A stretch of DNA of 64,000 bases from Chryseobacterium edaphi (GCF_025628985.1 NZ_JAOTEM010000001.1:1240001-1304000), one strand, 5' to 3'; positions 25,402 to 34,111 are shown, counted from the stretch's first letter. Notes: generated from the letters alone by a model not told the origin. Program-made: numbers and translations.

Positions 25402-26553
25402 TTAAGCTACCATTGTGTCGTGACCTACACTGTCATCATCGTTGTGAGCATGATCGTGATCGTGTTCTGCAACAGCGATACCAATAAACAATGCTGACAA
25501 TACTGTAAAGATATATGCCTGTAATGCCGCAACTAAAAGTTCCAATACAGAAACAAATAATGCCAATGGTACAGATGCAAATCCTAAGAATGGTGATTTA
25601 AAAATAAAGATCAAAGAGATAATCGCTAAGATCATAATGTGACCTGCAGTAATGTTTGCGAAAAGTCGCATCATTAAAGCGAAAGGTTTTGTAAAGATCC
25701 CAATGATTTCGATTGGAATCATAATTGGGTACAACAATAAAGGAACTGGTGGCATAAAGATGTGTTTCCAGTAATCTTTATTGGCACTGAACACTGTAAT
25801 CAATAAAGTAATGATTGCCAAAACCGATGTGATTGCGATGTTACCAGTCAAGTTAGAACCTCCAGGAAAGAAAGGAATCAATCCGAATAAGTTATTAAAC
25901 CAGATAAAGAAAAATGCTGTTAACAAATATGGCATAAATCTCTTGTATTTCACTGAACCAATATTCGGAATAGCCACTTCGTCTCTGATGAAAACAATTA
26001 CAGGTTCTAATAATTTACCTGCACCTTTTGGTAACTGAGATTTTTTATAATTTCTTGCCATTCCAATAAATACCGCCATCATAAAGATAACTGATAATAA
26101 CATTGAAGCGGCATTTTTTGTGATAGACATATCAAAGAAAACGTCACTTGACTTCTGTTTTCCTCCGATTAAAGCAAATAGAGTTGCTTTCTGAATTCCT
26201 TTAGTTGAAACTACTTGCCCTTCATGTAGAGTATAACCATCATGTTCGTGACCGTGTGCAATATCTCTAGATAAGAAAGTATGCCATCCCGCATTATCTT
26301 TAATAATAACAGGTAGTGGAAAAGAAGTATGATGTTCTTCTCCATTTTCATCTTTAGTAGTCCATAAATGCCATTCGTTAGAATCACCAATGTGTTCCAT
26401 GATCATCTTTGTAGCATTAAAGGGCTTATCACCTTCTGCATGCTCTACCTTTTCAGCCACTTTTTCACCTTCAGTCTCGTGCTGTGCAGCGGCAAAACTG
26501 CTCATAAACACAAATAAAAATGCGAAAAATAATGAAGAAACTTTTCTGTTCAT
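25402..26553 (-). CDS. atpB: F1F0 ATP synthase subunit a
   Basis: The 383-residue protein forms the ion half-channels facing the c ring. It begins with a signal peptide (about 1-23, FAFLFVFMSSFAAAQ), and a soluble, charged region (about 25-140) that is longer than in Escherichia coli, then five or six membrane helices with LMMRLFANITAGH, which holds the essential Arg of the stator channel. The tail EHDHDHAHNDDDSVGHD is rich in His and Asp. The long N-terminal extension and the tail are common in Bacteroidota. A promoter with TTG-20-TATATTTG lies directly upstream (26574-26604), so this starts the operon. Confidence 0.95.
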   Translation of the reverse strand: MNRKVSSLFFAFLFVFMSSFAAAQHETEGEKVAEKVEHAEGDKPFNATKMIMEHIGDSNEWHLWTTKDENGEEHHTSFPLPVIIKDNAGWHTFLSRDIAHGHEHDGYTLHEGQVVSTKGIQKATLFALIGGKQKSSDVFFDMSITKNAASMLLSVIFMMAVFIGMARNYKKSQLPKGAGKLLEPVIVFIRDEVAIPNIGSVKYKRFMPYLLTAFFFIWFNNLFGLIPFFPGGSNLTGNIAITSVLAIITLLITVFSANKDYWKHIFMPPVPLLLYPIMIPIEIIGIFTKPFALMMRLFANITAGHIMILAIISLIFIFKSPFLGFASVPLALFVSVLELLVAALQAYIFTVLSALFIGIAVAEHDHDHAHNDDDSVGHDTMVA

Positions 26554-26573
26554 ATCTCTTTTTTAATCGTGTG

Positions 26574-26604
26574 CAAATATATTGATTTTATTAAACTTTA
26601 CCAA
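26574..26604 (-). promoter_or_regulatory. Promoter of the ATP synthase operon
   Basis: On the minus strand the -33 TTG is at 26602-26604 and the -7 box TATATTTG at 26574-26581, with 20 bases between. The box ends about 20 bases before the atpB start codon. This is a full match to the Bacteroidota primary sigma consensus. Confidence 0.7.
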
Positions 26605-26635
26605 TATTAAAAATTGATATTTATCATCAAAAAAA

Positions 26636-26905
26636 TCAAGATTTGTTAATCTGCTTTATTATCGGTATATATATAGTTATGGATGCAGCAATAAAGCATA
26701 TTATGATCAATAAAAAATTGGGTTTTGTCTTCTCTATTATTAATAATGAAATGATCAGCCACAATAAATCCTTAGAAATATTAAGCGTGAGAAATTTCAT
26801 TCCTGCATTTTCTTTCCCATTTAAATATTTTTTAAATATTATAAATACGATAATATTCAAAATTGCTATTAGAGAAATGACAATGAAGCTATCCAAAAAA
26901 TTCAT
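26636..26905 (-). CDS. Small three-helix membrane protein upstream of atpB
   Basis: An 89-residue protein with three predicted membrane helices (about 5-27, 42-60 and 63-84). In flavobacteria the gene before atpB often encodes a small membrane protein, with AtpI/AtpZ-like proteins near it, so a role in assembling or modulating the F-ATPase is plausible but the sequence itself shows no diagnostic motif. The start ATG at 26903-26905 fits a promoter only 4 bases away. The opposite-strand reading frame 26643-26918 is a shadow. The 82-base gap to atpB holds atpB's own promoter, so this gene is probably read separately from or through into the operon. Confidence 0.5.
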   Translation of the reverse strand: MNFLDSFIVISLIAILNIIVFIIFKKYLNGKENAGMKFLTLNISKDLLWLIISLLIIEKTKPNFLLIIICFIAASITIYIPIIKQINKS

Positions 26906-26909
26906 TTTG

Positions 26910-26937
26910 CAAAAATAAGATTATAATTTACATTCAA
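26910..26937 (-). promoter_or_regulatory. Near-leaderless promoter of the small membrane protein upstream of atpB
   Basis: On the minus strand the -7 box TATTTTTG (26910-26917) ends 4 bases before the ATG, and a TTTTG -33 element (TTG at 26935-26937) lies 17 bases upstream. Transcription starting at the usual 4-6 bases after the -7 box would begin on or next to the start codon. Confidence 0.6.
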
Positions 26938-27012
26938 AACAAATCTCTTTATACTATATATGATAAATAATTAAAATTTCCTTATTTTTGCACACTATAA
27001 TTTATAATCAAT

Positions 27013-28374
27013 ATGTTCAATAGTTTACAGGATAAATTAGACAAAGCACTTCACAATCTTTCCGGACGTGGAAAAATCACCGAAATCAACGTTGCGGAAA
27101 CCGTAAAAGAGATCCGTAGAGCATTGGTAGATGCCGACGTTAATTATAAAGTTGCCAAAGATCTTACCAAAAGAGTTCAGGATAAAGCTTTAGGTGAAAA
27201 CGTTCTTACATCTCTTACTCCGGGACAATTGATGACGAAGATTGTTCATGATGAGTTGGTAGATTTGATGGGAGGTTCTCAGGAAGGAATTAATCTTGCA
27301 GGAAAACCTTCTGTAATTTTGATCGCCGGACTTCAGGGTTCTGGTAAAACTACTTTTTCTGGAAAGCTTGCTAATTATTTAAAAACTAAAAAGAATAAAA
27401 AACCTTTATTGATTGCTTGTGACGTTTACCGTCCTGCTGCAATTGATCAGCTGAAAGTTCTTGGTGGACAAATTGGTGTTCCTGTTTATACAGAAGAAGG
27501 GGCAACAAATCCTTCTACGATTGCTGAAAACGGAATCAATTTCGCAAAACAAAACGGTCATGATGTGGTCATCGTCGATACGGCAGGTCGTCTTGCGATT
27601 GACGAGCAGATGATGAATGAGATTAAATCTGTTCATTATTTCATTAAACCAAGCGAAACTTTATTTGTTGTTGATGCAATGACAGGTCAGGATGCTGTAA
27701 ATACGGCGAAAGCCTTCAACGAAGCTTTGAATTTTGACGGAGTTGTTCTAACAAAATTAGACGGAGATACCCGTGGTGGAGCTGCTCTAACGATTCGTTC
27801 TGTAGTTGAAAAGCCAATCAAATTTATCTCAACCGGAGAAAAAATGGAAGCCTTAGATCTTTTCTACCCGGAAAGGATGGCCGACAGAATCTTGGGAATG
27901 GGAGACGTTGTTTCCTTGGTAGAAAGAGCTCAGGAGCAGTTTGACGAAGAGGAAGCAAAAAAACTTCATAAGAAAATCGCTAAAAATGAATTTGGTTTTG
28001 ATGATTTCTTGAAGCAGATCAATCAGATCAAGAAAATGGGTAATATGAAAGACTTGATGGGAATGATTCCGGGAGTTGGAAAAGCCATTAAAGATGTTGA
28101 GATCAGCGACGATGCATTTAAACATATTGAAGCAATTATTTATTCGATGACTCCTGAAGAAAGAAGAAGACCTTCTATCATCAATACTCAGAGAAAAAGT
28201 AGAATCGCAAAAGGTGCAGGAAGAAAAATTGAAGATGTAAACGCTTTGATGAAACAATTTGACCAAATGGGGAAAATGATGAAAATGATGCAGGGACCTC
28301 AAGGAAAACAAATGATGCAAATGATGAGCAAAATGCCAAATATGCCTGGAATGGGTGGAATGTTCGGAAAATAA
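27013..28374 (+). CDS. ffh: Signal recognition particle protein
   Basis: The 453-residue GTPase binds signal peptides on emerging proteins with 4.5S RNA and docks to FtsY. The N domain (about 1-95) is followed by the G domain with P-loop GLQGSGKTT (106-114) and DTAGR, TKLDGD, and the M domain (about 310-453) with the typical Met-rich end (MMKMMQGPQGKQMMQMMSKM). Length is normal. A TATTTTTG box at 26983-26990 precedes it, 22 bases before the start; the -33 element is not clear. It stands alone, with a strong terminator at 28399-28424. Confidence 0.97.
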   Translation: MFNSLQDKLDKALHNLSGRGKITEINVAETVKEIRRALVDADVNYKVAKDLTKRVQDKALGENVLTSLTPGQLMTKIVHDELVDLMGGSQEGINLAGKPSVILIAGLQGSGKTTFSGKLANYLKTKKNKKPLLIACDVYRPAAIDQLKVLGGQIGVPVYTEEGATNPSTIAENGINFAKQNGHDVVIVDTAGRLAIDEQMMNEIKSVHYFIKPSETLFVVDAMTGQDAVNTAKAFNEALNFDGVVLTKLDGDTRGGAALTIRSVVEKPIKFISTGEKMEALDLFYPERMADRILGMGDVVSLVERAQEQFDEEEAKKLHKKIAKNEFGFDDFLKQINQIKKMGNMKDLMGMIPGVGKAIKDVEISDDAFKHIEAIIYSMTPEERRRPSIINTQRKSRIAKGAGRKIEDVNALMKQFDQMGKMMKMMQGPQGKQMMQMMSKMPNMPGMGGMFGK

Positions 28375-28398
28375 TTTGACAAAATTTCAAAAAATATA

Positions 28399-28424
28399 AA
28401 ACTCTCAGATTTCTCTGAGAGTTT
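28399..28424 (+). terminator. Terminator of ffh
   Basis: AACTCTCAGA pairs with TCTGAGAGTT (28400-28409 with 28414-28423), 4-base loop, then eight Ts (28422-28429). This is a classic intrinsic terminator 25 bases after the ffh stop. Confidence 0.85.
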
Positions 28425-28439
28425 TTTTTATAACGAAAA

Positions 28440-28466
28440 AATCCGACTCAGTTTTTGAATCGGATT
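28440..28466 (-). terminator. Terminator of the outer membrane protein gene at 28491
   Basis: AATCCGA (28440-28446) pairs with TCGGATT (28460-28466) and an inner TCA/TGA extends the stem after one mismatch. On the minus strand it is followed by TTTTTCGTTA. It converges with the ffh terminator. Confidence 0.72.
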
Positions 28467-28490
28467 ATTATTTTAAATCAAAATGACAGA

Positions 28491-29126
28491 TTATTTGTCT
28501 GTTTTTTGAGATTTAGATTTAAGAAAATAAGAAAAACCTAAATTAACACCAAAAGTATTTACCTGGGTTTTTACATCAATACCTGAATACGTTTCTTTGT
28601 TTGAAAACTGATCAAAAGAAACTCCCAAATTAATACCCAAAGATTGAGTAGCCATGTAAGTAACTCCAGCTTTTGCTTTCCATGCAAGACCGTCAGTTGT
28701 TGTTTCATCACTGAAAGTTTCACCCAAAACTTCAGTTTCTCCACTGTTTTTTACCGATGCATAACCAATACCGGCACCAATATAAGGTACTAATTTGCTG
28801 TCATTTGCAAAATAATAAGTTGCATTTGGCATGATAGAAAAACTAGTTGTAGTAGATTTATCACCATCATATTTAGTTGTAGCAGTCAAAAGATTTGCTT
28901 CAATACCGATTGCTAATTTATCAATAACAAAATATCCTACAGATGGTGATACAGAAAAAGTGCTCACTTTTGGTCCGTCTTCAGACATTCCTTCTGCTTT
29001 GAATTTTGTGCTTACATTGTTAAATCCAGCACCTGTGTTTCCGCTGAAGACCCAGTCACCCTTTGTCATCTGAGCATTTGATAATCCGAAAAGTGCAATT
29101 GCACTTGCAATTAATAATTTTTTCAT
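28491..29126 (-). CDS. Outer membrane beta-barrel protein
   Basis: A 211-residue protein with a signal peptide (about 1-19, LLIASAIALFGLSNAQ) and eight or so predicted amphipathic beta strands, with SVGYFVIDKLAIGIEANL and LVPYIGAGIGYAS motifs as in small OmpA/OmpX-like barrels and a C-terminal LGFSYFLKSKS segment. The ATG at 29124-29126 starts the signal peptide; ten upstream codons were excluded. A TACATTTG -7 box lies at 29154-29161, about 28 bases before the start. A structural or adhesive role in the outer membrane is inferred. Confidence 0.82.
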   Translation of the reverse strand: MKKLLIASAIALFGLSNAQMTKGDWVFSGNTGAGFNNVSTKFKAEGMSEDGPKVSTFSVSPSVGYFVIDKLAIGIEANLLTATTKYDGDKSTTTSFSIMPNATYYFANDSKLVPYIGAGIGYASVKNSGETEVLGETFSDETTTDGLAWKAKAGVTYMATQSLGINLGVSFDQFSNKETYSGIDVKTQVNTFGVNLGFSYFLKSKSQKTDK

Positions 29127-29287
29127 TTTGAATAATTTTATACTTTCTGAGTGCAAATGTATAATGACAAAATTTAAAATTAAAATTTGTTAACATGATA
29201 AAAATCACGCATGGATATTGACTTTTTCGGATTAAAATCAAATCAGGGAGAATTAATTAAATAAAATTTAAAGAAACCAAATAAAAA

Positions 29288-29309
29288 ACTCCAATTCTGC
29301 AATTGGAGT
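29288..29309 (-). terminator. Terminator of the outer membrane protein gene at 29336
   Basis: A perfect 9-bp stem ACTCCAATT (29288-29296) with AATTGGAGT (29301-29309) and a CTGC loop. On the minus strand it leads into TTTTTATTTGG. Confidence 0.78.
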
Positions 29310-29335
29310 GTAATATGACTTGTTTTAAAAAAATT

Positions 29336-29857
29336 TTACTTTAAAAAGAAATTAATTCCAAAGTTAATAGCTCCAAAATTATTATCAATTCTTTCTCTTT
29401 CGAAATCTCTTCTGCTGCCGATTGTTTGATAGCCAACATACAATTCCATATTTTTTCTTTGATATCCAAATTTAGGTTGTGCATATAATCCACCATCTAC
29501 TCCATCCTTTACAGAAATTCCGTAACCTAAATCCAAAGCCACAAAAATAGGAGCTTTAGCAAAGCTATATTTTCCGGAAACTGCAACCGGGATGAATCCG
29601 AAGTCATCAGATTTGTAACGATCACCTTTGAATTCGTAAGCTTTGCCTACAAAATGAGAATATCCTGTGGCTACACCCAAATCAAAATTCTTAGCGATGT
29701 TCCACATATATGCACCGTCAACACCAAATGTAAACGATGAGTATCGGCTTGCATCACCAACTGGAATACCAATGTGACCACCCAATTTTAATCCTTCCTG
29801 AGCCTGAGCTAATCCGCCGAACAATGCGAATGCACCTAATAATAGTATTTTTTTCAT
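29336..29857 (-). CDS. Outer membrane beta-barrel protein
   Basis: A 173-residue protein with a signal peptide (about 1-20, LLLGAFALFGGLAQAQ) and a mature part of alternating polar and hydrophobic strands (LGGHIGIPVGDASRY, GVATGYSHFVGKAY, GFIPVAVSGKYSF) ending in FGINFFLK, as expected of an eight-strand barrel. It belongs to the same general class as its neighbours at 28491 and 29988 but is not obviously a duplicate. No ligand can be predicted. Confidence 0.8.
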   Translation of the reverse strand: MKKILLLGAFALFGGLAQAQEGLKLGGHIGIPVGDASRYSSFTFGVDGAYMWNIAKNFDLGVATGYSHFVGKAYEFKGDRYKSDDFGFIPVAVSGKYSFAKAPIFVALDLGYGISVKDGVDGGLYAQPKFGYQRKNMELYVGYQTIGSRRDFERERIDNNFGAINFGINFFLK

Positions 29858-29939
29858 TTCTATTTATTTAAAGTTTATTATCAAATATTGATTCACTTAA
29901 CAGCAAAATAGATGCCGCAAGGTACCACATCATGAAAAA

Positions 29940-29960
29940 AGCAGGACAAATTGCCCTGCT
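29940..29960 (-). terminator. Terminator of the outer membrane protein gene at 29988
   Basis: AGCAGG (29940-29945) pairs with CCTGCT (29955-29960), 9-base loop. On the minus strand it is followed by TTTTTCATG. It lies 27 bases past the stop. Confidence 0.6.
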
Positions 29961-29987
29961 CTATTAGATTTAATTAATTTCTTGATT

Positions 29988-30653
29988 TTAGTTTCCTCCA
30001 AATTTGAAACCAACACCAACTTGTAAGAAGCTGTTAGTTAATTTTCCGTCTCCAGAATTTTTTGCAAGATTTGAAACTCCATAATTATATCTTGCATCAA
30101 AGAATAATCCGTTTTCTAGCATGAATTCAGCACCTAAAAAAGGAGCAATGTTTAAAGTATTGATTTGATCTTTAATATCTCTTTCATCATCTGCTGAAAT
30201 TTCAAATCCAGGAATCACACCCAATCCAAAATCAGCGACTGTTTTAGATTTAGCTGAAAGAATCACACCAAAGCTTGCACCCGCAGAAAGTGAAAAATTT
30301 TCTGATACAAAAAACTTTGCAGATACGGGAATCAATAAAGTTTCTAAAGTCGTCTTCTGCTGAATCTTAATGTAAGTAGCAGCGTCATCCGGATCTTGAG
30401 CTTGCTCGTTAATTTTTCCACCAAGCGGAGAATATAAAAGCTCACCCTGAATTCCAAAGTTATCACTGATTTTATATTCGGCAACTCCACCTACATAAAA
30501 TGTGTGCATAGGATCTGTACTATCTACATCCTGATTGTCTTTATATTTTAATGTAGATAAAGAATATCCTGCTTTAGGACCAAATCTGAATTCCTGAGCT
30601 TTTGTTGCAACTCCCATCAAAACGACAGAAGCAATCAATAATAATTTTTTCAT
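29988..30653 (-). CDS. Outer membrane beta-barrel protein, porin-like (PorT-type fold)
   Basis: A 221-residue protein with a signal peptide (about 1-19, LLLIASVVLMGVATKAQ) and the common Bacteroidota outer membrane barrel pattern beginning FRFGPKAGYSLSTLKY, with GGVAEYKISDNFGIQGELLYS in the middle and LQVGVGFKFGGN at the end. The fold is that of the PF13568-like group (outer membrane protein beta-barrel). It has a full promoter at 30684-30712 and its own terminator, so it is an independent unit. Function is unknown. Confidence 0.83.
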   Translation of the reverse strand: MKKLLLIASVVLMGVATKAQEFRFGPKAGYSLSTLKYKDNQDVDSTDPMHTFYVGGVAEYKISDNFGIQGELLYSPLGGKINEQAQDPDDAATYIKIQQKTTLETLLIPVSAKFFVSENFSLSAGASFGVILSAKSKTVADFGLGVIPGFEISADDERDIKDQINTLNIAPFLGAEFMLENGLFFDARYNYGVSNLAKNSGDGKLTNSFLQVGVGFKFGGN

Positions 30654-30683
30654 AGTTTAAAGTTTTAACAAATTTTAAGAGTC

Positions 30684-30712
30684 CAAATATATCACTTTTT
30701 ATGGATTCACAA
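30684..30712 (-). promoter_or_regulatory. Promoter of the outer membrane protein gene at 29988
   Basis: On the minus strand TTG (30710-30712, in TTTTGTG) is followed after 18 bases by TATATTTG (30684-30691), a good Bacteroidota -33/-7 pair. The -7 box ends about 30 bases before the start codon. Confidence 0.7.
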
Positions 30713-30751
30713 AATATTTTTAAACTTTTATGAGAAAAATCATCATTATAT

Positions 30752-31708
30752 TTATTCTCTTGTTTTCTTATCTTCTTCGTTGTAAGCCAGAATGATTTTT
30801 TTCACGACAGGATGACGTACCACATCTTCTTCCGTTAAATACACAAAACCAATTTCTTTAACATCTTTCAGAATGCGCATTGCTTCTTTTAATCCTGAAT
30901 GCTGTTTTGGTGGCAAATCGATCTGCGTTGGATCTCCGGTGATAATGAATTTGGCATTCATCCCCATTCTCGTCAGAAACATTTTCATTTGAGCATGAGT
31001 GGTATTTTGTGCTTCATCCAGAATTACAAACGCATCATCCAAAGTTCTTCCTCGCATAAATGCAAGCGGAGCAACTTCAATGACCTTCTTTTCTATAAAA
31101 CCTTCCAGTTTTTCATGCGGGATCATATCACGAAGGGCATCATATAAAGGCTGTAAATAAGGATCAAGTTTTTCTTTCAGATCTCCCGGTAAAAAACCTA
31201 GACTCTCCCCTGCTTCTACGGCAGGTCTCGTCAAAACAATTCTTTTTACTTCTTTGTCCCTCAAAGCTCTTGCTGCCAAAGCTACACTCGTATACGTTTT
31301 ACCTGTTCCTGCAGGACCAATCGCAAAAACCATATCTTTTTTCTCGGTCTCTTTTACGAGTCGTTTAAGATTGGTGGTTTTAGCTTTAATAATTTTTCCG
31401 TTTACGCCTTTTACAATGATGTCCTGATCAAAAACCAGATGTTTTTCATTTTCATCTTTAAGATTTAGAAAATTTTCAACATCTTTTAGTCCGATCGAAT
31501 TGTTTTTTGAAATAAACGACACAATATCGTCTAGTTTTAGCTTAAATATATCAAGGGCTTCCTGATTACCCATCGCAAAAATATGGTGATCTCTGCCGGT
31601 GATTTTAAGGGTTGGAAAGCTGGATTTTATTAAATTGAAATATTGGTTGTTAACACCATAGAAGTTTTTTGAATCAATACCTTCTAAATCATACGTTAAT
31701 TCAAACAT
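30752..31708 (-). CDS. phoH: PhoH-family ATPase
   Basis: The 318-residue protein has a PhoH-like P-loop ATPase core: Walker A GPAGTGKTYT at residues 131-140, RPAVEAGESLGFLPGDLKEK in the middle and a Walker B DEAQN, plus an N-terminal helical domain of about 120 residues typical of the YbeZ/PhoH-like type. YbeZ is linked to ribosome maturation and RNA handling with YbeY, though its exact job is debated. The gene is divergent from the SAM hydrolase and has no ybeY next to it. The AATATTTG just before the ATG is close to but not a match for a -7 box. Confidence 0.9.
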   Translation of the reverse strand: MFELTYDLEGIDSKNFYGVNNQYFNLIKSSFPTLKITGRDHHIFAMGNQEALDIFKLKLDDIVSFISKNNSIGLKDVENFLNLKDENEKHLVFDQDIIVKGVNGKIIKAKTTNLKRLVKETEKKDMVFAIGPAGTGKTYTSVALAARALRDKEVKRIVLTRPAVEAGESLGFLPGDLKEKLDPYLQPLYDALRDMIPHEKLEGFIEKKVIEVAPLAFMRGRTLDDAFVILDEAQNTTHAQMKMFLTRMGMNAKFIITGDPTQIDLPPKQHSGLKEAMRILKDVKEIGFVYLTEEDVVRHPVVKKIILAYNEEDKKTRE

Positions 31709-31832
31709 GCAAATATTTTATTTTAGATTTTAAATTTAAAAGTTTTTTTTCAGATTTAAATCAAATTCTTATCCACAATAATTAAATCTTTTCCTTTATT
31801 TTAGATAAATTTGCAGTTCTATCAGATTATTC

Positions 31833-32660
31833 ATGTCAATTATTACCCTCACTTCAGATTTCGGACGTTTAGATTACAGAGTTTCGGCTATGAAAGGGAA
31901 AATCCTGTCTTTGAATCCTGAGGTAGACAGCATTGATATCAGTCATGATATTCAGGCATATAACCTGATTCAGACATCATATATTGTAAGAAATGCATAT
32001 CGATATTTCCCAAAAGGAACGATTCACATTGTAGCAGTTGACAGCTTTTTTCACAAATCGAGAAAAAACATTCTTTACAAAGCTGACGGTTCTTATTTTC
32101 TTGCCGCCGACAACGGATTGCTAAGTTTGATATTTTTTGATATTAAACCTGAAGCGATTTATGAAATCACGCTCAACAACAGATTTGATGATGTTGTCAA
32201 TTTCACTTCGACCGATGTTTTCGTTCCGGTTGCAGTACATTTAGCAAATGGAGGACTACCTGAAGTCATTGGAAGAAAAATTGAGGATGTTAAACAACTT
32301 TTATTTCCAAAACCGGTCTATAATGAGCCCGAAAAAATGATCATTGGTGAGGTAATGTACATTGATAATTTCGGAAACATAATATCAAATATCAGTAAAG
32401 AATTCTTTGAAACTTTGGCTAAAGGTTTCGAAAAATTCACTATAAAGTTCAGAAATTTGAGTTTATCGAAAATCTACTCAAGCCATACAGAAGTGGTAAC
32501 CGATTGGGACAGAGAAACTGAGTACCACGGGCAATCCGCAGCAATTTTTAATGATAGTCAAATGCTAGAATTGACCATTTATAAAGGCAGTAAAAAGAAC
32601 GGCGCCAAAACCCTTTTCGGATTAAACGTTGGAGAAAATATTTACATCGAATTTTTCTAA
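31833..32660 (+). CDS. SAM hydroxide adenosyltransferase (DUF62)
   Basis: The 275-residue protein matches the DUF62 family, enzymes that hydrolyse S-adenosylmethionine to adenosine and L-methionine and are related to fluorinases and chlorinases. Signature stretches seen are TLTSDFGRLDYRVSAMKG (about 5-22), ISHDIQAYN and HIVAVDSFF, DNGLLSLIF and a C-terminal beta domain with NFGNIISNIS. A halogenase would need a Ser/Thr-rich pocket that cannot be judged by eye. A TAAATTTG box lies at 31806-31813, about 20 bases before the start. The gene is not in an operon. Confidence 0.87.
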   Translation: MSIITLTSDFGRLDYRVSAMKGKILSLNPEVDSIDISHDIQAYNLIQTSYIVRNAYRYFPKGTIHIVAVDSFFHKSRKNILYKADGSYFLAADNGLLSLIFFDIKPEAIYEITLNNRFDDVVNFTSTDVFVPVAVHLANGGLPEVIGRKIEDVKQLLFPKPVYNEPEKMIIGEVMYIDNFGNIISNISKEFFETLAKGFEKFTIKFRNLSLSKIYSSHTEVVTDWDRETEYHGQSAAIFNDSQMLELTIYKGSKKNGAKTLFGLNVGENIYIEFF

Positions 32661-32723
32661 AATTATCTATTTCATAAAAAAACCGATTTTTTTTATATAT
32701 TTGTCAAAATCTAAAATTAGAAA

Positions 32724-34040
32724 ATGGCAGAATACAAATTATTGCTTCCTTCTATGGGTGAAGGCGTGATGGAAGCTACGGTGATCACTTGGTTATTCAA
32801 TGAAGGTGATCAGGTAAAAGAAGATGATTCGGTAGTTGAAATTGCAACAGACAAGGTAGATTCAGACGTACCGACACCTGTTTCGGGGAAAATCGTAAAG
32901 ATCCTTAAACAAAAAGACGAAGTTGCAAAAGTAGGTGAAGCCATTGCTATTTTAGAAATTGAAGGAGAAGGTGGAAGTACAGCTTCTGAAGAAGGAAAAA
33001 CTGAAACTCCAACTCCTGATGCAGAAACCATTAAAGCAATTGAAGAGCCTTTAAATCCAACTGTTACTTCTCCTGTAGAATTTTCGGGAGATCTTTACCT
33101 TTCTCCACTTGTAAAATCTATTGCTCAACAGGAAAATATTTCTGAATCTGAACTGAAAACCATCAAAGGAAGCGGTTTAGAAGGAAGAATTACCAAAGAA
33201 GATATTTTATCACACGTTTCCAATAGAGGAAATCAGCCTCAAGCAGTACCACAACAATCTGCTCCAGTTCAGGCAGCGCCCACTCCACCAGTAGTAACTT
33301 CAGCTCCAGCTTCTACGATTTCTGTAGCTGCAGGTGACGAAATCATTCCTATGGACAGAATGAGAAAGATCATCGCTGAAAACATGGTGAAAGCAAAGCA
33401 CATTGCTCCTCACGTAACCTCTTTCATCGAAACAGACGTAACCAACGTTGTAAAATGGAGAGCTAAAAATAAAGATATGTTCGAAAAACGTGAAGGTGAA
33501 AAACTGACTTTCATGCCGATTTTCGTAAAAGCAATTGTAAAAGCAATTCAGGATTTCCCAATGATTAACGTTTCTATTAACGGTGATAACATCATTAAGA
33601 AGAAAAACATCAATATCGGTATGGCAACTGCTTTACCAGATGGAAATCTTATCGTTCCTGTAATTAAAAATGCTGATCAGTTATCACTTTCTGGTTTGGC
33701 AAAAGCGATCAACGATTTAGCTTACAGAGCAAGAAACAAAAAATTAAGACCTGAAGATACTCAAGGTGCAACATACACAATTTCTAATGTTGGAAGTTTT
33801 GGAAATTTGATGGGAACTCCTATTATTCCTCAACCGCAGGTTGCTATTATGGCAATCGGAGCTATAGTTAAAAAACCGGCAGTTCTTGAAACGAAAGACG
33901 GTGATGTAATCGCAATCCGTCAGTTAATGTTTATGTCTCACTCTTACGATCACAGAGTGGTAGATGGTTCTCTAGGTGGAATGATGTTGAAACATGTTCA
34001 TGATTACCTTCAAAACTGGGATCTTAATACAGAAATATAA
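32724..34040 (+). CDS. 2-oxo acid dehydrogenase E2, dihydrolipoyl acyltransferase
   Basis: The 438-residue E2 protein has one lipoyl domain (about 1-78, lipoyl Lys44 in EIATDKVDSDV), a variable linker rich in Thr, Glu and Pro, a peripheral subunit-binding domain (about 125-160, SPLVKSIAQQENISESEL), a second Pro/Ala-rich linker, and the catalytic domain with HRVVDG (410-415) near the end, where His410 and Asp414 are catalytic. The DSDVPTP after the lipoyl Lys suggests the branched-chain or pyruvate type rather than the succinyl type. No E1 or E3 gene lies next to it, so the partners are elsewhere. A TATATTTG box at 32696-32703 precedes it by 20 bases. A hairpin follows (34088-34111). Confidence 0.9.
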   Translation: MAEYKLLLPSMGEGVMEATVITWLFNEGDQVKEDDSVVEIATDKVDSDVPTPVSGKIVKILKQKDEVAKVGEAIAILEIEGEGGSTASEEGKTETPTPDAETIKAIEEPLNPTVTSPVEFSGDLYLSPLVKSIAQQENISESELKTIKGSGLEGRITKEDILSHVSNRGNQPQAVPQQSAPVQAAPTPPVVTSAPASTISVAAGDEIIPMDRMRKIIAENMVKAKHIAPHVTSFIETDVTNVVKWRAKNKDMFEKREGEKLTFMPIFVKAIVKAIQDFPMINVSINGDNIIKKKNINIGMATALPDGNLIVPVIKNADQLSLSGLAKAINDLAYRARNKKLRPEDTQGATYTISNVGSFGNLMGTPIIPQPQVAIMAIGAIVKKPAVLETKDGDVIAIRQLMFMSHSYDHRVVDGSLGGMMLKHVHDYLQNWDLNTEI

Positions 34041-34080
34041 GTAATGAATAATGGTAATGATTAATTGCCAATTATTCATT
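34041..34080. repeat. Stammering AATGA repeat with inverted AATTATTCATT copy
   Basis: AATGAATAATGGTAATGATTAA (34043-34064) repeats an AATGA-like unit, and AATTATTCATT (34070-34080) is the reverse complement of AATGAATAAT plus a base. It lies just after the E2 stop and before the terminator, and could fold. Similar junction repeats occur at 18485 and 22330. Confidence 0.45.
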
Positions 34081-34087
34081 TAAATAT

Positions 34088-34111
34088 AACCTTCGGAATT
34101 TTTCGGAGGTT
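34088..34111 (+). terminator. Terminator of the E2 gene
   Basis: AACCTTCGGA (34088-34097) pairs with TTCGGAGGTT (34102-34111) through two G-T wobbles, 4-base loop, then TTTTTTGTTTTTTTG. It lies about 50 bases after the E2 stop and before the ClC gene. Confidence 0.75.

Noticed and set aside
26643..26918. 91-residue plus-strand protein opposite the small membrane protein
   Set aside because: Both frames look hydrophobic because the DNA is AT-rich, but the minus frame has a promoter and lies in line with the ATP synthase operon.
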